In this document: positions 43,521-52,766 of the stretch, piece by piece
Layout: every line of letters starts with the position of its first letter
Position numbering within the stretch: position 1 is the stretch's first letter
Source: Pelagibacterium halotolerans B2
GTDB lineage: Bacteria; Pseudomonadota; Alphaproteobacteria; Rhizobiales; Devosiaceae
NCBI RefSeq assembly: GCF_000230555.1
Contig: NC_016078.1
Coordinates: 2,728,001 to 2,792,000, forward strand
Direction of reading: 5' to 3'
Length of the DNA stretch: 64,000 nucleotides
Notes under the pieces: generated by a model
Database searches by the model: none
What the model was told of the DNA's origin: nothing
The model's input: only the letters and a program-made list of their open reading frames with translations
Program-made: the position numbers and the translations under genes

Positions 43521-44209
43521 TGTCCGAGTTCCCTCGACCAGTTGATGGCGTTGACGTAAAGGCCCAGCGGGTTGGCGCGCAGGGCGTCGGCGGTGCGGGG
43601 CTGGCGAATGACGGTAGTGAGGATGGCGGTCCAGCGTTCGGTGCGAGCAAGCTGACCATTCTCGTAAAGGCGCTCGGTCCAGGCGATGCGGAATGAACTC
43701 TCCGAGGCACGTATGACGCTCGACACCTCCACTGCGACCTGCTCGCGGCCGACACGCTCGAAGGGATTGCTCGAGCGGGCGAAGTCATTGAGCGCCATGG
43801 CGCCACGATCGGTGGTATAGTTGTACGCGTCGAGCCAGTTTTCCCGTACGACCACGGCGTCGGCCGAGATCGAGCGGACCTGCTCGATGAATCGCGCCAA
43901 ATACCAAGCGATCTGCGCGTCGGTGGGATTATAGTCGGCGATGGCGGGCGCGACGGTGCGGGCCTCGCCGTGTTGGTCAATCTCGACCACCCAGGGCACA
44001 ACGGTGCCGCGCGTTGATTGCCAGACCAGCGCAGCGGCAAAGCCGAGGGTGAGCAACAGGCATCCAAATGCCATCAGTCTCCAATTCTTTGCCTGCACGC
44101 GGAAGGTGCCTAGCCGCTCGTCCCAGACCTGGCCGGCCTTTTGATATGGTGTCTCAGGTTCGGGCGTTTCGCCGTAGTGGGATTGGGGACGTCGGAAGAG
44201 CGATATCAT
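43517..44209 (-). CDS. trbF: Conjugal transfer protein TrbF (VirB8-like)
   Basis: VirB8/TrbF inner-membrane assembly factor of 230 residues: cytoplasmic N-terminus with PYQKAGQVWDERLGTFRVQA, one membrane helix (about 45-62), and a periplasmic NTF2-like domain ending LGLYVNAINWSRELGQ. The start at 44209 is fixed by ATGA overlap with trbL. Confidence 0.92.
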   Translation of the reverse strand: MISLFRRPQSHYGETPEPETPYQKAGQVWDERLGTFRVQAKNWRLMAFGCLLLTLGFAAALVWQSTRGTVVPWVVEIDQHGEARTVAPAIADYNPTDAQIAWYLARFIEQVRSISADAVVVRENWLDAYNYTTDRGAMALNDFARSSNPFERVGREQVAVEVSSVIRASESSFRIAWTERLYENGQLARTERWTAILTTVIRQPRTADALRANPLGLYVNAINWSRELGQ

Positions 44210-45534
44210 CGGCGGTCGTCCTGCTGGAGGGAAACGGAAGAGCCGCCACCGCCCTGATCGCCGGACCGGATAACATGGGCCGCAGTAGTGGCGCCGTGGC
44301 TCATGGTCTGGGACCTGCGCATACGAGCGGCCCATTCGGGTTGTGAGGACGACTGGCCACCGCCGGAGTCGACGAAACCGGCACCGTCGGGAACAGTCTG
44401 TCCGGCGGCTCGGCGCACCGCGGCAGCGCCGGTGTCAGCGCTCGTGCGCAGGGCGCCAAGAGCCCGTCGCTCCATCGCTCGTAGACCTTGGCCAGCGAGC
44501 GCGCTGCCCGCGCCGATCATGCCGCCTGCACCAGCGGGAATTGCTGCGCTACCGGTTTTGCCGGTAGTTTCAGCGCCTATGGAATAGGCAGTGGATGCTG
44601 CGCCCCCGACCGTCGCGGCTCCGCGCGCAGCACCCGGAACGGCGCCGGCAAGCGCGCGGCCGCCCATGAAGCCGGCGGCGCCGATGCCGGCCACGGCGAG
44701 GCCTGTGCCGACGGCCGATCCCGCACCGAGCTGCGGGGCGCCCGAGACAAGGCCAGTAGCGATGCCGGGGCCGAAAATGGAAAGGCCCATCAGGGCGAGT
44801 GCGGCGAGGACCAGCGCCATAGCATCGGTGATGGTGGGCTGGTCGCCACCGAACCCTTGCGTGAACTCGCCGAAAAGGCCCGAGCCGATGCCGACGATGA
44901 CCGCCAAGACGAGGATTTTGACGCCCGAGGCAACGATGTTGCCTAAGACTTTTTCGGCGAGGAAGGCTGTTTTGTTGAACAGCGCGAAAGGGATGAGAAT
45001 GAACCCAGCCAGGGTCGTCAATTTGAACTCGATCAGGGTGACAAATACCTGCACGCTGAGAACGAAGAAGGCGATGAGCACGATGATCCAGGCCATGAGC
45101 AACACGACGATCTGCACGAGATTGAAAAAGACGGCGGGAAAGCCGAGGAGTTGGCTGGCGGAATCGAGTAGCGGTTGCGCGGCGTCCAGTCCGGTCTGGG
45201 CGATGGCACCGGGGCGCAGGAGCTGATCGGCGGTGATCTGCGAACCGCCTGCCAGAAGTCCGAGCCCGGAAAAGCTCTGGAAGACGATCTGGGCGAGGTT
45301 GTTGAAATTGCCAATGATGAAGGCGAAGAAGCCGATATAGAGCGTCTTGCGCGCCAGACGCTGGATGACGTCCTCATCGGCGCCCCAAGCCCAGAACAAT
45401 CCCGCGAGCGTGATGTCGATCACGATCAGGGTTGCGGTGAGGAACGCGATTTCACCCCCCAACAAACCGAATCCGCTGTCGATATAGGTGGTGAAGGTGT
45501 CGAGGAAGCGGTCGATGACGCCGGTGTTATTCAT
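44206..45534 (-). CDS. trbL: Conjugal transfer protein TrbL (VirB6-like)
   Basis: VirB6/TrbL polytopic inner-membrane channel component of 442 residues. About six helices lie in residues 25-270 (LLGGEIAFLTATLIVIDITL and following), then a long glycine/alanine-rich tail (GFMGGRALAGAVPGAARGAA and onward), as is usual in TrbL of ICEs. ATGA overlaps at both ends (45531-45534; 44206-44209). Confidence 0.92.
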   Translation of the reverse strand: MNNTGVIDRFLDTFTTYIDSGFGLLGGEIAFLTATLIVIDITLAGLFWAWGADEDVIQRLARKTLYIGFFAFIIGNFNNLAQIVFQSFSGLGLLAGGSQITADQLLRPGAIAQTGLDAAQPLLDSASQLLGFPAVFFNLVQIVVLLMAWIIVLIAFFVLSVQVFVTLIEFKLTTLAGFILIPFALFNKTAFLAEKVLGNIVASGVKILVLAVIVGIGSGLFGEFTQGFGGDQPTITDAMALVLAALALMGLSIFGPGIATGLVSGAPQLGAGSAVGTGLAVAGIGAAGFMGGRALAGAVPGAARGAATVGGAASTAYSIGAETTGKTGSAAIPAGAGGMIGAGSALAGQGLRAMERRALGALRTSADTGAAAVRRAAGQTVPDGAGFVDSGGGQSSSQPEWAARMRRSQTMSHGATTAAHVIRSGDQGGGGSSVSLQQDDRR

Positions 45535-45884
45535 TGGGCCTCCATCCCTGCGGCTTGTGCATCGACCGCTTCCTCTTCGGTCCCGCCGGCAGGGGGCAGA
45601 GCGGGCGGAACCGATGGTGGTGTCTGGAGTGTCCCGAAGAAGCGGCGGTGCTCCTCGGACCAGGCCGCAAGGCAGCTTTCGTCCTCGGCCGCCGCGGTAC
45701 CGAGGTCGCGGCAGCGGATCAGCTCGGGATCACCGGCAGTAGGCAATGATCGGGCCGGCTCGCCGTTGATGCCCTGCTCGGCCGCGCGCTCGTGCAGGAT
45801 GAGAGTCCCCACGGCGATGCCTGTAACGAAACCGGCGATGAGAACCAGCCGTGCGAACGTGCTGTCTTCGGGATGCAGGCGCAT
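45531..45884 (-). CDS. trbK: TrbK-like entry-exclusion protein
   Basis: Small envelope protein of 117 residues between trbJ and trbL, the position of the alternative TrbK (entry exclusion) in this trb type. It has an N-terminal membrane helix (FARLVLIAGFVTGIAVGTLI) and a periplasmic part with two cysteines (ELIRCRDLG, DESCLAAW) matching the family's C-terminal CxxL...C pattern. ATG at 45884 lies 2 bp after trbJ. It would prevent redundant transfer into cells already carrying the element. Confidence 0.83.
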   Translation of the reverse strand: MRLHPEDSTFARLVLIAGFVTGIAVGTLILHERAAEQGINGEPARSLPTAGDPELIRCRDLGTAAAEDESCLAAWSEEHRRFFGTLQTPPSVPPALPPAGGTEEEAVDAQAAGMEAQ

Positions 45885-45886
45885 GG

Positions 45887-46804
45887 TCAGTTTCCGAACA
45901 TCCGCACGGTCTGGGGCTGATAGGGTGTGCCGGACATGAAGCGCGAGAATTGCTCCTGAGCTTGCTCGTACTCGGCGGCATGTCGTGCCTGCTCGATCGC
46001 ATCGGCCCTTCCCTGCGCGGCGAGAAGCGCGGTCAGATCGGCGAGTTGCTGGGACTGAACAGCGATGAGCTGGTTGCCGGCCTGGACGGCCTGCAAGGCG
46101 CCGACCGCCGATTGGCTGGCGTCGACCAGACGCCCCGTTTGGGCCTGGCTCTCTTCGATATTGCCGACGGCCCCCGCCCCAACCTGCAAGGCATGTTCGA
46201 AGGCTTGGACCGAATCCTGCCAACGAGAACGGGCGAGGTCTACGAGCTGCGCATCCGTCTGACCGTCGGCGAAGCCGGAATAGGATTGCTGGAATGCCTG
46301 TTCGATGGACTGCACATCGTAGGCGAGCCGCTCGGCCTGACGCAGCAACATTTGCATGCGGGTGTGGTTGGCCTGGATGTCGGAGAGCAGCGAGGTCGGC
46401 AATGCGGTCAGGTTCCGCGCTTGGTTGATCAACATCTGCGCTTCGTTCTGAAGGCTCAGGATCTGATTGTTGATTTGTTCGAGGGCACGGGCGGCGGACA
46501 GGACGTTCTCGCCGTAATTGGTCGGATCGAAAACGATGTTCGGGCCGAAGATGAAGGCGTGGGCCGGTGCAGGTGCGAGGATAGCGATGCTCCCGGCGGT
46601 CGCGGCAACAAGGGCGGCGATCGCCCCGGCACGAAGCAGGACTGACCGGATGCCGTCGATACGGCGGCGGCGCTTATGAGCGGCGATGTCGAGCGTCAGG
46701 GCCGCGTCGAGCGCGGGAATGTCGAGAGTGTCGCGCCCTTCCGTCTCGGGCAGCAGCATGCGCGTCCCGCGCGCGGTCGTGACGATGCGGGCGTCATCGG
46801 TCAT
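45887..46804 (-). CDS. trbJ: Conjugal transfer protein TrbJ (VirB5-like), N-terminally extended
   Basis: VirB5/TrbJ pilus-tip-type protein of 305 residues, mostly helical in the mature part (IFGPNIVFDPTNYGENVLSA, ARALEQINNQILSLQNEAQM). Unusually, the signal-peptide-like segment (RAGAIAALVAATAGSIAILA ending APAHA) begins only near residue 55, after a charged cytoplasmic-looking tail with KRRRR. The start at 46804 has an excellent GGAGGACAAAG site and overlaps trbE by 11 bp; the only internal alternative is ATG at residue 16. Confidence 0.88.
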   Translation of the reverse strand: MTDDARIVTTARGTRMLLPETEGRDTLDIPALDAALTLDIAAHKRRRRIDGIRSVLLRAGAIAALVAATAGSIAILAPAPAHAFIFGPNIVFDPTNYGENVLSAARALEQINNQILSLQNEAQMLINQARNLTALPTSLLSDIQANHTRMQMLLRQAERLAYDVQSIEQAFQQSYSGFADGQTDAQLVDLARSRWQDSVQAFEHALQVGAGAVGNIEESQAQTGRLVDASQSAVGALQAVQAGNQLIAVQSQQLADLTALLAAQGRADAIEQARHAAEYEQAQEQFSRFMSGTPYQPQTVRMFGN

Positions 46805-49253
46805 CTTTGTCCTCCTTCGGATCTGGGACACGGTTAGTGAGATCGGGGATCAGCTCGGCAGCCCAGGTGAGCCCGCGCGCTTCGAGCCAAGCGGCAAGGA
46901 AGCCGTCGCGACCGTGCTTGGCATAGATGCTGGCGATCAGCGGTTGATCGCTGCGGTCGGAGGCTGCGCAAAGCGCAAGACCGATCGGGCCAAGACCCAG
47001 CTCGAACAGCCGGTTTCCGCGCCTCGTTTGCATGTAATAGTCGCGCTTCGGCGCAGATCGGGACACGATCTCGATCTGACGATCATTGAGTCCAAAGCTG
47101 CGATAGATCCCTGCGATCTTGGGCTCCAGCGCGCGATCGTTGGGCAGTAGGATGCGCGTGGGACAGCTCTCGACGATCTTAATGGCGTGGGCGCTGCCCT
47201 CAATCTGGCTGAGCGACTGGGTGGAGAAGACGACGCTCGCGTTGAGCTTGCGCATGGTGATCAGCCACTGGATGAGCTGGGCGGAAAAGCCCTCGTCATC
47301 CAGCGCCAACCAGCCTTCGTCGATGATGATGAGGGTCGGCCGGCCATCGAGGCGACGGGTGATGCGGTGGAACAGGTAAGCCAGCGCGGCGGGCGCGGCT
47401 CCTGTCTCGAACAGCCCTTCCGTCTCGAATGCCACAACAGGGGTGTCGCCGAAATGTTCGGCCTCGGCATCGAGCAGGCGCCCCCAGGGTCCACCGACGC
47501 AATACGGCTTGAGCGCCAGTTTGAGATCATTCGATTGGAGTAGGACCGCCAGCCCGGTGATGGTACGCTCCTCGACCGGCGCGGTCGCCAGTGATTCCAA
47601 GGCAGTCCAGACAAGCTCCTTGACTTGGGGGGTGACGCTTACGCCCTCGCGGCGAAAGATGGCGGCGATCCATTCGGCAGCCCAGGCGCGCTCGGCGTCC
47701 TCGTCGATCCGGGCAAGCGGTTGCAGCGCGACCAGATCGTCGGGGTCCTCCGAGAGCGTGCCGCCAAGGTCAAACCACTCGCCGCCCATCGCGAGACAGG
47801 CCGCCCGGATCGAGCCGCCGAAATCGAAACCGAATACCTGGCTGCCTTCGTAGCGGCGGAATTGCGCGGCCATCAGCGCCAGAAGCACGCTCTTGCCCGC
47901 CCCGGTAGGGCCGACCACAAGGGTATGTCCGACGTCGCCGACATGGAGCGCGAAGCGGAAGGGCGTGGCGCCGTCGATCTTGCCGAAGAACAAGGGCGGC
48001 GCGTTGAAGTGGCTGTCCGCGTCCGGCCCCGCCCAGACCGCCGAGAAAGGGATCATGTGCGACAAATTCAACGTCGAGATCGGTGGCTGGCGCACATTGG
48101 CGTAGCATTGACCGGGGATCGAGCCGAGCCAGGCTTCGATGCCGTTGAGGGTTTCAGGGATGGCGGTGAAGTCGTGACCCTGCACGAGCTTCTCGACCAG
48201 CATCAACTTTTCAGCGGCGATGGTGGGATCGGCATCCCAGACGGTGATGGTCGCGGTAACCAGCGCCTCGCCGATGGCGTCCGACCCCAATTCCTGGAGC
48301 GCCAAATCGGCATCCATCGCCTTGTTGGCGGCATCGCTGTCGAGCAGCGCGGCGGGCTCGTTGGTGACGATCTCCTTGATGATCGCGCCGATTGACTTGC
48401 GCTTGGCGAACCAGTGGCGGCGGATCTTGGTCAGCAGCCGTGTGGCGTCGGTCTTGTCCAGGAGAATGGCACGGGTCGACCAGCGATAGAGGAAGGCTAG
48501 GCGATTGAGGTCGTCCAATATTCCGGGAAAGGTCGCGGCGGGAAATCCCATGATGGTGAGAGTGCGAATGAAATGATCGCCTAGGCGCGGCTCGAGGCCG
48601 CCCACAAGCGGCTGATCGGCCAGAAGCGCGTCGAGATGCATAGGGACATCCGGCACCCGCACCTTCTGGCGATTGGTCGATATCGTCGAGTGCAGATAGG
48701 TCAGCGTCTCGCCGTCATCGAGCCAGGCCAGCTCGCGCATGAAATTGTCGAGCAGGCCGATCACGCGGTCGGTTCGGTCGATGAAGCCGTGCAGGAGGTC
48801 GTGAGCATCAATGCCGGACTTGGACTTGCCCTCATAGAGCCAGCTTTCGGCTCGGGAGGCTTCCTCGGCGGGTGGCAGCCAGACGAAGGTGAGGAAATAG
48901 CTGCTCTCGAACAACACGCCCGCTTCCTCGAATTGGGCCTTGCGCTCGGCGTCGAGCAGCGCCGAGGCCGGATCGGGGAACAGGCTCTCGGGATAGTCGC
49001 CGGCGGGATGGCGTTGCGCCTCGAAGAACAGCGCCCAGCCCGAGCCGAGGCGCCTCAGCGCATTGTTGAGCCGTCCGGTCGTACCGACCAGCTCGGCGGG
49101 GGTGGCGCTGTCAAGATCAGGACCCCGGAAACGGGCAGTGCGCTGGAGCGATCCGTCCTTGTTCAAGACCACGCCCGGGGCGATCAAGGCAGCCCAAGGC
49201 AGATAGTCCGAAAGCAGGCGCCCCTTGCGGCGGTATTCGGCGAGATTGAGCAT
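46794..49253 (-). CDS. trbE: Conjugal transfer ATPase TrbE (VirB4-like)
   Basis: Large VirB4/TrbE ATPase of 819 residues that powers T4SS assembly and substrate transfer. N-terminal CagE/TrbE domain (residues 1-380, opening with LAEYRRKGRLLSDYLPWAAL), Walker A GPTGAGKS at 448-455, Walker B LIIIDEGWLALDD, and the late FSTQSLSQIEGS motif. Present as a single full-length gene. The largest member of the trb operon. Confidence 0.95.
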   Translation of the reverse strand: MLNLAEYRRKGRLLSDYLPWAALIAPGVVLNKDGSLQRTARFRGPDLDSATPAELVGTTGRLNNALRRLGSGWALFFEAQRHPAGDYPESLFPDPASALLDAERKAQFEEAGVLFESSYFLTFVWLPPAEEASRAESWLYEGKSKSGIDAHDLLHGFIDRTDRVIGLLDNFMRELAWLDDGETLTYLHSTISTNRQKVRVPDVPMHLDALLADQPLVGGLEPRLGDHFIRTLTIMGFPAATFPGILDDLNRLAFLYRWSTRAILLDKTDATRLLTKIRRHWFAKRKSIGAIIKEIVTNEPAALLDSDAANKAMDADLALQELGSDAIGEALVTATITVWDADPTIAAEKLMLVEKLVQGHDFTAIPETLNGIEAWLGSIPGQCYANVRQPPISTLNLSHMIPFSAVWAGPDADSHFNAPPLFFGKIDGATPFRFALHVGDVGHTLVVGPTGAGKSVLLALMAAQFRRYEGSQVFGFDFGGSIRAACLAMGGEWFDLGGTLSEDPDDLVALQPLARIDEDAERAWAAEWIAAIFRREGVSVTPQVKELVWTALESLATAPVEERTITGLAVLLQSNDLKLALKPYCVGGPWGRLLDAEAEHFGDTPVVAFETEGLFETGAAPAALAYLFHRITRRLDGRPTLIIIDEGWLALDDEGFSAQLIQWLITMRKLNASVVFSTQSLSQIEGSAHAIKIVESCPTRILLPNDRALEPKIAGIYRSFGLNDRQIEIVSRSAPKRDYYMQTRRGNRLFELGLGPIGLALCAASDRSDQPLIASIYAKHGRDGFLAAWLEARGLTWAAELIPDLTNRVPDPKEDKDDR

Positions 49254-49265
49254 CGCGATCTCTCC

Positions 49266-49535
49266 TCACACACGAAGATAGCCGGGGTAGCGCAGGTGCC
49301 TGCGCGCGACGTCGACGAATTGGGCGTCGCGGCGCGTCGTCCAGAGCGCCACCGAATGACCGAGGACGAAGAGCACCAGACCAGCGACCCAGAGCTGAAG
49401 TCCCAGCCCGATCGCTGCGGCCAACGTCCCGTTGGTGATCGCAATCGCACGCGGCACGCCGCCCATGAGGATCTGTTCGGTGACGGCGCGATGCACGGGC
49501 ACGAAGTAGCCGGCAATGGGCACGGTGGACTCCAT
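49266..49535 (-). CDS. trbD: Conjugal transfer protein TrbD (VirB3-like)
   Basis: VirB3/TrbD inner-membrane protein of 89 residues with the family start GYFVPVHRAVTEQILMGGVP, two short membrane segments (AITNGTLAAAIGLGLQLWVA, LVLFVLGHSVALW) and a charged C-terminus. TGATG links it to trbC (1-bp overlap at 49535). Confidence 0.9.
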   Translation of the reverse strand: MESTVPIAGYFVPVHRAVTEQILMGGVPRAIAITNGTLAAAIGLGLQLWVAGLVLFVLGHSVALWTTRRDAQFVDVARRHLRYPGYLRV

Positions 49536-49894
49536 CAGATCACCGCCACGCCGCCCGACACCACAATGCCGCCGCCGAAGGAGAAGAAGGAGAGAAAGAA
49601 TGAGCTGGCCGCGAAAGCGATGCTCAGACCGAAGACGATCTGGATGAACCGGCGGATGCCGCCCGAAGTGTCGCCGAAAGCAAGGCCGATGCCGGTAAGG
49701 ATGATGATGACCACGGCAAATATTTTTGCCACGGGACCCTCAATGCTCTCCAAAATGGTTTGAAGTGGTCCCTCCCAGGGCATGGAGGACCCCGCGGCAA
49801 AGGCTGGGGCCAGCGTCAGCGCCGTGAGGGCGAAGGCGAGCGAGAACCGGGAAAGAAACGCGCGCAAAGGACGCGCCGGACGGGCGTGGTTCAT
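49535..49894 (-). CDS. trbC: Pilin-like conjugal transfer protein TrbC (VirB2-like)
   Basis: VirB2/TrbC major pilin precursor of 119 residues. Long signal peptide (SRFSLAFALTALTLAPAFAA, cleavage near AGSSMPWEGP) and two membrane helices (IFAVVIIILTGIGLAF; IVFGLSIAFAASSFFLSF). ATGA overlap with trbB at 49891-49894. It would form the conjugative pilus. Confidence 0.92.
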   Translation of the reverse strand: MNHARPARPLRAFLSRFSLAFALTALTLAPAFAAGSSMPWEGPLQTILESIEGPVAKIFAVVIIILTGIGLAFGDTSGGIRRFIQIVFGLSIAFAASSFFLSFFSFGGGIVVSGGVAVI

Positions 49895-50892
49895 GGCAGA
49901 AGTCCTTTCTGCGGGGAGCGGGAGGATTTGGAATCGACAGCGGGGACGATGAGGTAGTCGTTGCTGGCCGCATCGAGCCCGGCGACGAAGCCGAGTTCGA
50001 CCAGCTTTCGCGCGGGGCCGTGTCCGGCCAGGACGGCAACGACGTCGACGGTTTCGGCGATCAGCGCGCGCGGCACCGTCACCACGGCCTCGGCGATCAA
50101 TTGCTCGAGGCGGCGAAGCGCGCCCTGCACCGATCCGGCATGCAGCGTACCGATGCCGCCGGGATGGCCCGTGGACCATGCCTTGAGCAGGTCCAGGGCC
50201 TCGGGTCCGCGCACCTCACCGATCGGAATCCGGTCGGGGCGTAGGCGGAGGGCGGAGCGTACCAAGTCGGTGAGCGAGGCCACGCCGTCCTTGGTGCGCA
50301 GCGCGATCAAATTGGGAGCGGGACATTGGAGTTCCCGCGTGTCCTCGATCAGCACCACGCGGTCCTCGCTTTTGGCGACTTCGGCAAGGAGCGCGTTGAC
50401 CAAAGTGGTTTTTCCGGTGGACGTTCCGCCGGCGACGATGACGTTTCGGCGCTCCCGGACAGCCCTGCGCAGGAAGGCGGCCTGTTCCTCGGACATGATG
50501 CCGGTGGCCGCATAGTGGTCGAGCGTAAACACGGCGATGGCGGGCTTGCGGATCGCAAAGCTGGGCGCCGTGACGACGGGGGGCAGCAAGCCTTCGAAGC
50601 GCTCGCCGGTCGGCAGCTCGGCCGAAACGCGCGGCGCGCCCAGATGGACTTCGGCACCGACATGGTGCGCGACCAGCCGGATAATGCGTTCGCCGTCCTC
50701 GGACGGCATCGTCGCACCGCTATCGGCAAGGCCCTCGCGGAGCCGGTCCACCCATATGCGGCCATCGGGGTTGAGCAGAACTTCGATGACGGCTGGATCG
50801 GACAGCAGTCCGCCGATGACTGGTCCGAGGGCGGTGCGCAGCATGCGTGCGCTGCGCGAAGAAGCGGAGATGGCGGAAACTGGATTGCCCAT
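49891..50892 (-). CDS. trbB: Conjugal transfer ATPase TrbB (VirB11-like)
   Basis: VirB11/TrbB hexameric ATPase of 333 residues: N-terminal domain with [17 protein letters not shown], Walker A GGTSTGKT at 155-162, Asp box [12 protein letters not shown], Walker B-like [18 protein letters not shown] and His box [13 protein letters not shown]. First gene of the trb block proper; a hairpin and probable promoter region lie upstream at 50893-51121. Confidence 0.94.
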   Translation of the reverse strand: MGNPVSAISASSRSARMLRTALGPVIGGLLSDPAVIEVLLNPDGRIWVDRLREGLADSGATMPSEDGERIIRLVAHHVGAEVHLGAPRVSAELPTGERFEGLLPPVVTAPSFAIRKPAIAVFTLDHYAATGIMSEEQAAFLRRAVRERRNVIVAGGTSTGKTTLVNALLAEVAKSEDRVVLIEDTRELQCPAPNLIALRTKDGVASLTDLVRSALRLRPDRIPIGEVRGPEALDLLKAWSTGHPGGIGTLHAGSVQGALRRLEQLIAEAVVTVPRALIAETVDVVAVLAGHGPARKLVELGFVAGLDAASNDYLIVPAVDSKSSRSPQKGLLP

Positions 50893-50909
50893 AATCGGCC
50901 CCCTTCAGT

Positions 50910-50932
50910 CCGTCCGCGACCCATGCGGACGG
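50910..50932. promoter_or_regulatory. Hairpin in trbB leader
   Basis: CCGTCCGC-GACCCAT-GCGGACGG, 8-bp perfect arms around a 7-base loop, 18 bp upstream of the trbB start. The intergenic space 50893-51121 is the only sizeable gap in the trb block, so this repeat may be an operator or mRNA structure that sets expression of the mating-pair genes. The adjacent LysR-type gene is a candidate partner. Confidence 0.45.
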
Positions 50933-51121
50933 CAACGGGTCAATCAAGAAAACCGGAAAATGGAGGCGTGCAATAGCGGACTATGAGCGGTCATAGGGGA
51001 GCGAAAAAATACTTGCGTGGGCGTAGATCGATACCTGCGGCCACCCTCGCGATAGACAGTTTGAGGTCGCCTTTTCGCAATGTTCAACAGGTGGCGATTC
51101 GGCGCTGGTCGGGATAGGCCC

Positions 51122-52030
51122 CTATCCGTCCAACTCGTGCCGGCTGCCATTGCGCAGGATTTCGAGAAAGACATTGAGAGCCGGATTGTCGTTGTCCTCG
51201 CGCCAGCAGGCGGAATAACCGACGCGCGAGACCATTGTCCCCTCCCGTACCTCGCGGAACGCAACGCCGATTCCGGGAACAATCGCGGACTCGCATTGCA
51301 GGCTGACCCCGGCGCCTATACCGACGAAGTTCAACACATCCTCGCGATTGACCTCCATGATGTCGATTTCGGGACGCCTGCCAGGCGACGCCAACTTGGC
51401 GGTCAGCATGTCGGCGAGATCGGGACCTGGATCGTGGCGGCTGAACAGGAACTTCTCACCGAGGAGATCGGTCCAGTAGAGGTGGTCTCTCTCGGTGAGC
51501 GGATGGTGCTCCGGCAATGCCGCCACTACACGGTCGGACCAGAGCGGCAGGAGCCGAAGATCATCATAGCCGCCCGCTTCGGTCGCCAAAACCGCGAGAT
51601 CGAGGGCGCCATTGCGCACCACGCGCTCCAGATCGTCGAGACCTGCGACGACCGGCAGGAGGCGGACGTCTGGGTAGTACCGGATCATGGACCTGAACGC
51701 GGCACGCAGGGCGCCGTTCGCCAGGGATTTGTAGTACCCGACCGACAGGGTACCGTAGTGTCCCTCAGCGCCCGACTTCACTCGTTCCTCCATCCTTTCG
51801 AACTCGCACAGGATGCGGTCGGCCGATTGTATGTAGTCCCAGCCGAGCGTCGAGGGGCGGGCGCCGGCCTGACGGCGCTCGAACAGCTTGACGCCATAGT
51901 GACTCTCGATGGCGGCTATTTGGTCGGAGATAACGGGCTGGCTTACCCCCGCAGCTTCGGCTGCGCTGCGAAAACTCCCGGTCCGGGCAACGAGGCTCAT
52001 ATAGTAAAGATGGCGGAGAGTTATGATCAT
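51122..52030 (-). CDS. LysR-family regulator embedded in conjugation operon
   Basis: LysR-type regulator of 302 residues, complete. HTH at about 18-40 (SFRSAAEAAGVSQPVISDQI), linker LFERRQAGARPSTLG, then a type-2 periplasmic-binding-like effector domain (TLSVGYYKSLANGALRAAFR). It lies between the ribbon-helix-helix gene and trbB, on the same strand, a position where such a gene recurs in related ICEs. It may govern transfer genes in response to a small molecule; this is an inference from location. Confidence 0.9.
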   Translation of the reverse strand: MIITLRHLYYMSLVARTGSFRSAAEAAGVSQPVISDQIAAIESHYGVKLFERRQAGARPSTLGWDYIQSADRILCEFERMEERVKSGAEGHYGTLSVGYYKSLANGALRAAFRSMIRYYPDVRLLPVVAGLDDLERVVRNGALDLAVLATEAGGYDDLRLLPLWSDRVVAALPEHHPLTERDHLYWTDLLGEKFLFSRHDPGPDLADMLTAKLASPGRRPEIDIMEVNREDVLNFVGIGAGVSLQCESAIVPGIGVAFREVREGTMVSRVGYSACWREDNDNPALNVFLEILRNGSRHELDG

Positions 52031-52066
52031 AGGCAGAGCCGTCGACCAAGGAGGGAATAGATCTCG

Positions 52067-52516
52067 CTACGACCGCTCATGGTGTTCGCCTCCTGAAGGT
52101 GTACGTATGTCATCGGCGATTTCTTGCTGGACTGTTTGCCCGCTCGCGAGCCTCCGACCGAGTGCTTCCAGGAACTGATCGTAGCGGCTGGCAGCCTGAG
52201 CGCGGGCGGGCGGCTGAGCAGCATCGGGCGACGGCGGGGTAGCAGCGAGCCAAGAGCGCATGAACAGAGCGAAGGCTTCATTCGAGATGGAAACGTCACG
52301 CTCCAGGCGACCGATGCGGCGGTCGAGACGATCGAGCCGCTTTGCAAAAGCCGCTTCGCGCCGCTGCTCGGCGTCCGGAGAAAGGAAAGAGGCGACGGCT
52401 GCCTCGGCAACTAGAGAAAGGGAGTGCTTGCGGCGCGATGATAGGTCAGCGAGCGCGGCCATCAGATCGGGATCGAGATAGACGGTGAGCTTCTGCTTTT
52501 TCTCTGGACGTGACAT
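52067..52516 (-). CDS. Ribbon-helix-helix (CopG-like) protein downstream of traG
   Basis: Protein of 149 residues with an N-terminal CopG-type RHH motif (KLTVYLDPDLMAALADLSSR, KHSLSLVAEAAVASFL) followed by a helical region (AFAKRLDRLDRRIGRLERDV) and a less ordered tail. This gene normally follows traG in Tn4371-like elements and may autoregulate the transfer operon or assist at oriT. It starts 2 bp after the original traG stop at 52519. Confidence 0.85.
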   Translation of the reverse strand: MSRPEKKQKLTVYLDPDLMAALADLSSRRKHSLSLVAEAAVASFLSPDAEQRREAAFAKRLDRLDRRIGRLERDVSISNEAFALFMRSWLAATPPSPDAAQPPARAQAASRYDQFLEALGRRLASGQTVQQEIADDIRTPSGGEHHERS

Positions 52517-52518
52517 GC

Positions 52519-52766
52519 TCAGAATCCCATTCCGTCATCGGGGTTCATATCGACTTGGCGCGCGGCCTGCCGCATGGTCTGGGTTAGGGCTCGGTTGCGG
52601 GCAGCGGTAGCATCTCGCTCTATCGTGGCTGCGTCCGGTTCGAACTCGTTGTGCGGGCGCTGTGGTACTGGAACGACTTCCTCGGGCGAGCGCGGCCCGG
52701 GGTCTTGACGGATGGTGGCTGCTGGATCGATTTCCTCTGTTTCGGCCTGCGTCTGGTCGACGATGC
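52519..52766 (-). pseudogene. Detached C-terminal tail of TraG
   Basis: This stretch still encodes, in another frame, about 80 residues beginning IVDQTQAETEEIDPAATI and ending RQVDMNPDDGMGF, the acidic tail typical of TraG proteins of this ICE type. It has been cut off from the main frame by the 11-bp tandem duplication at 52765-52786. There is no start codon of its own with a ribosome-binding site, so it is probably not translated. Confidence 0.85.
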
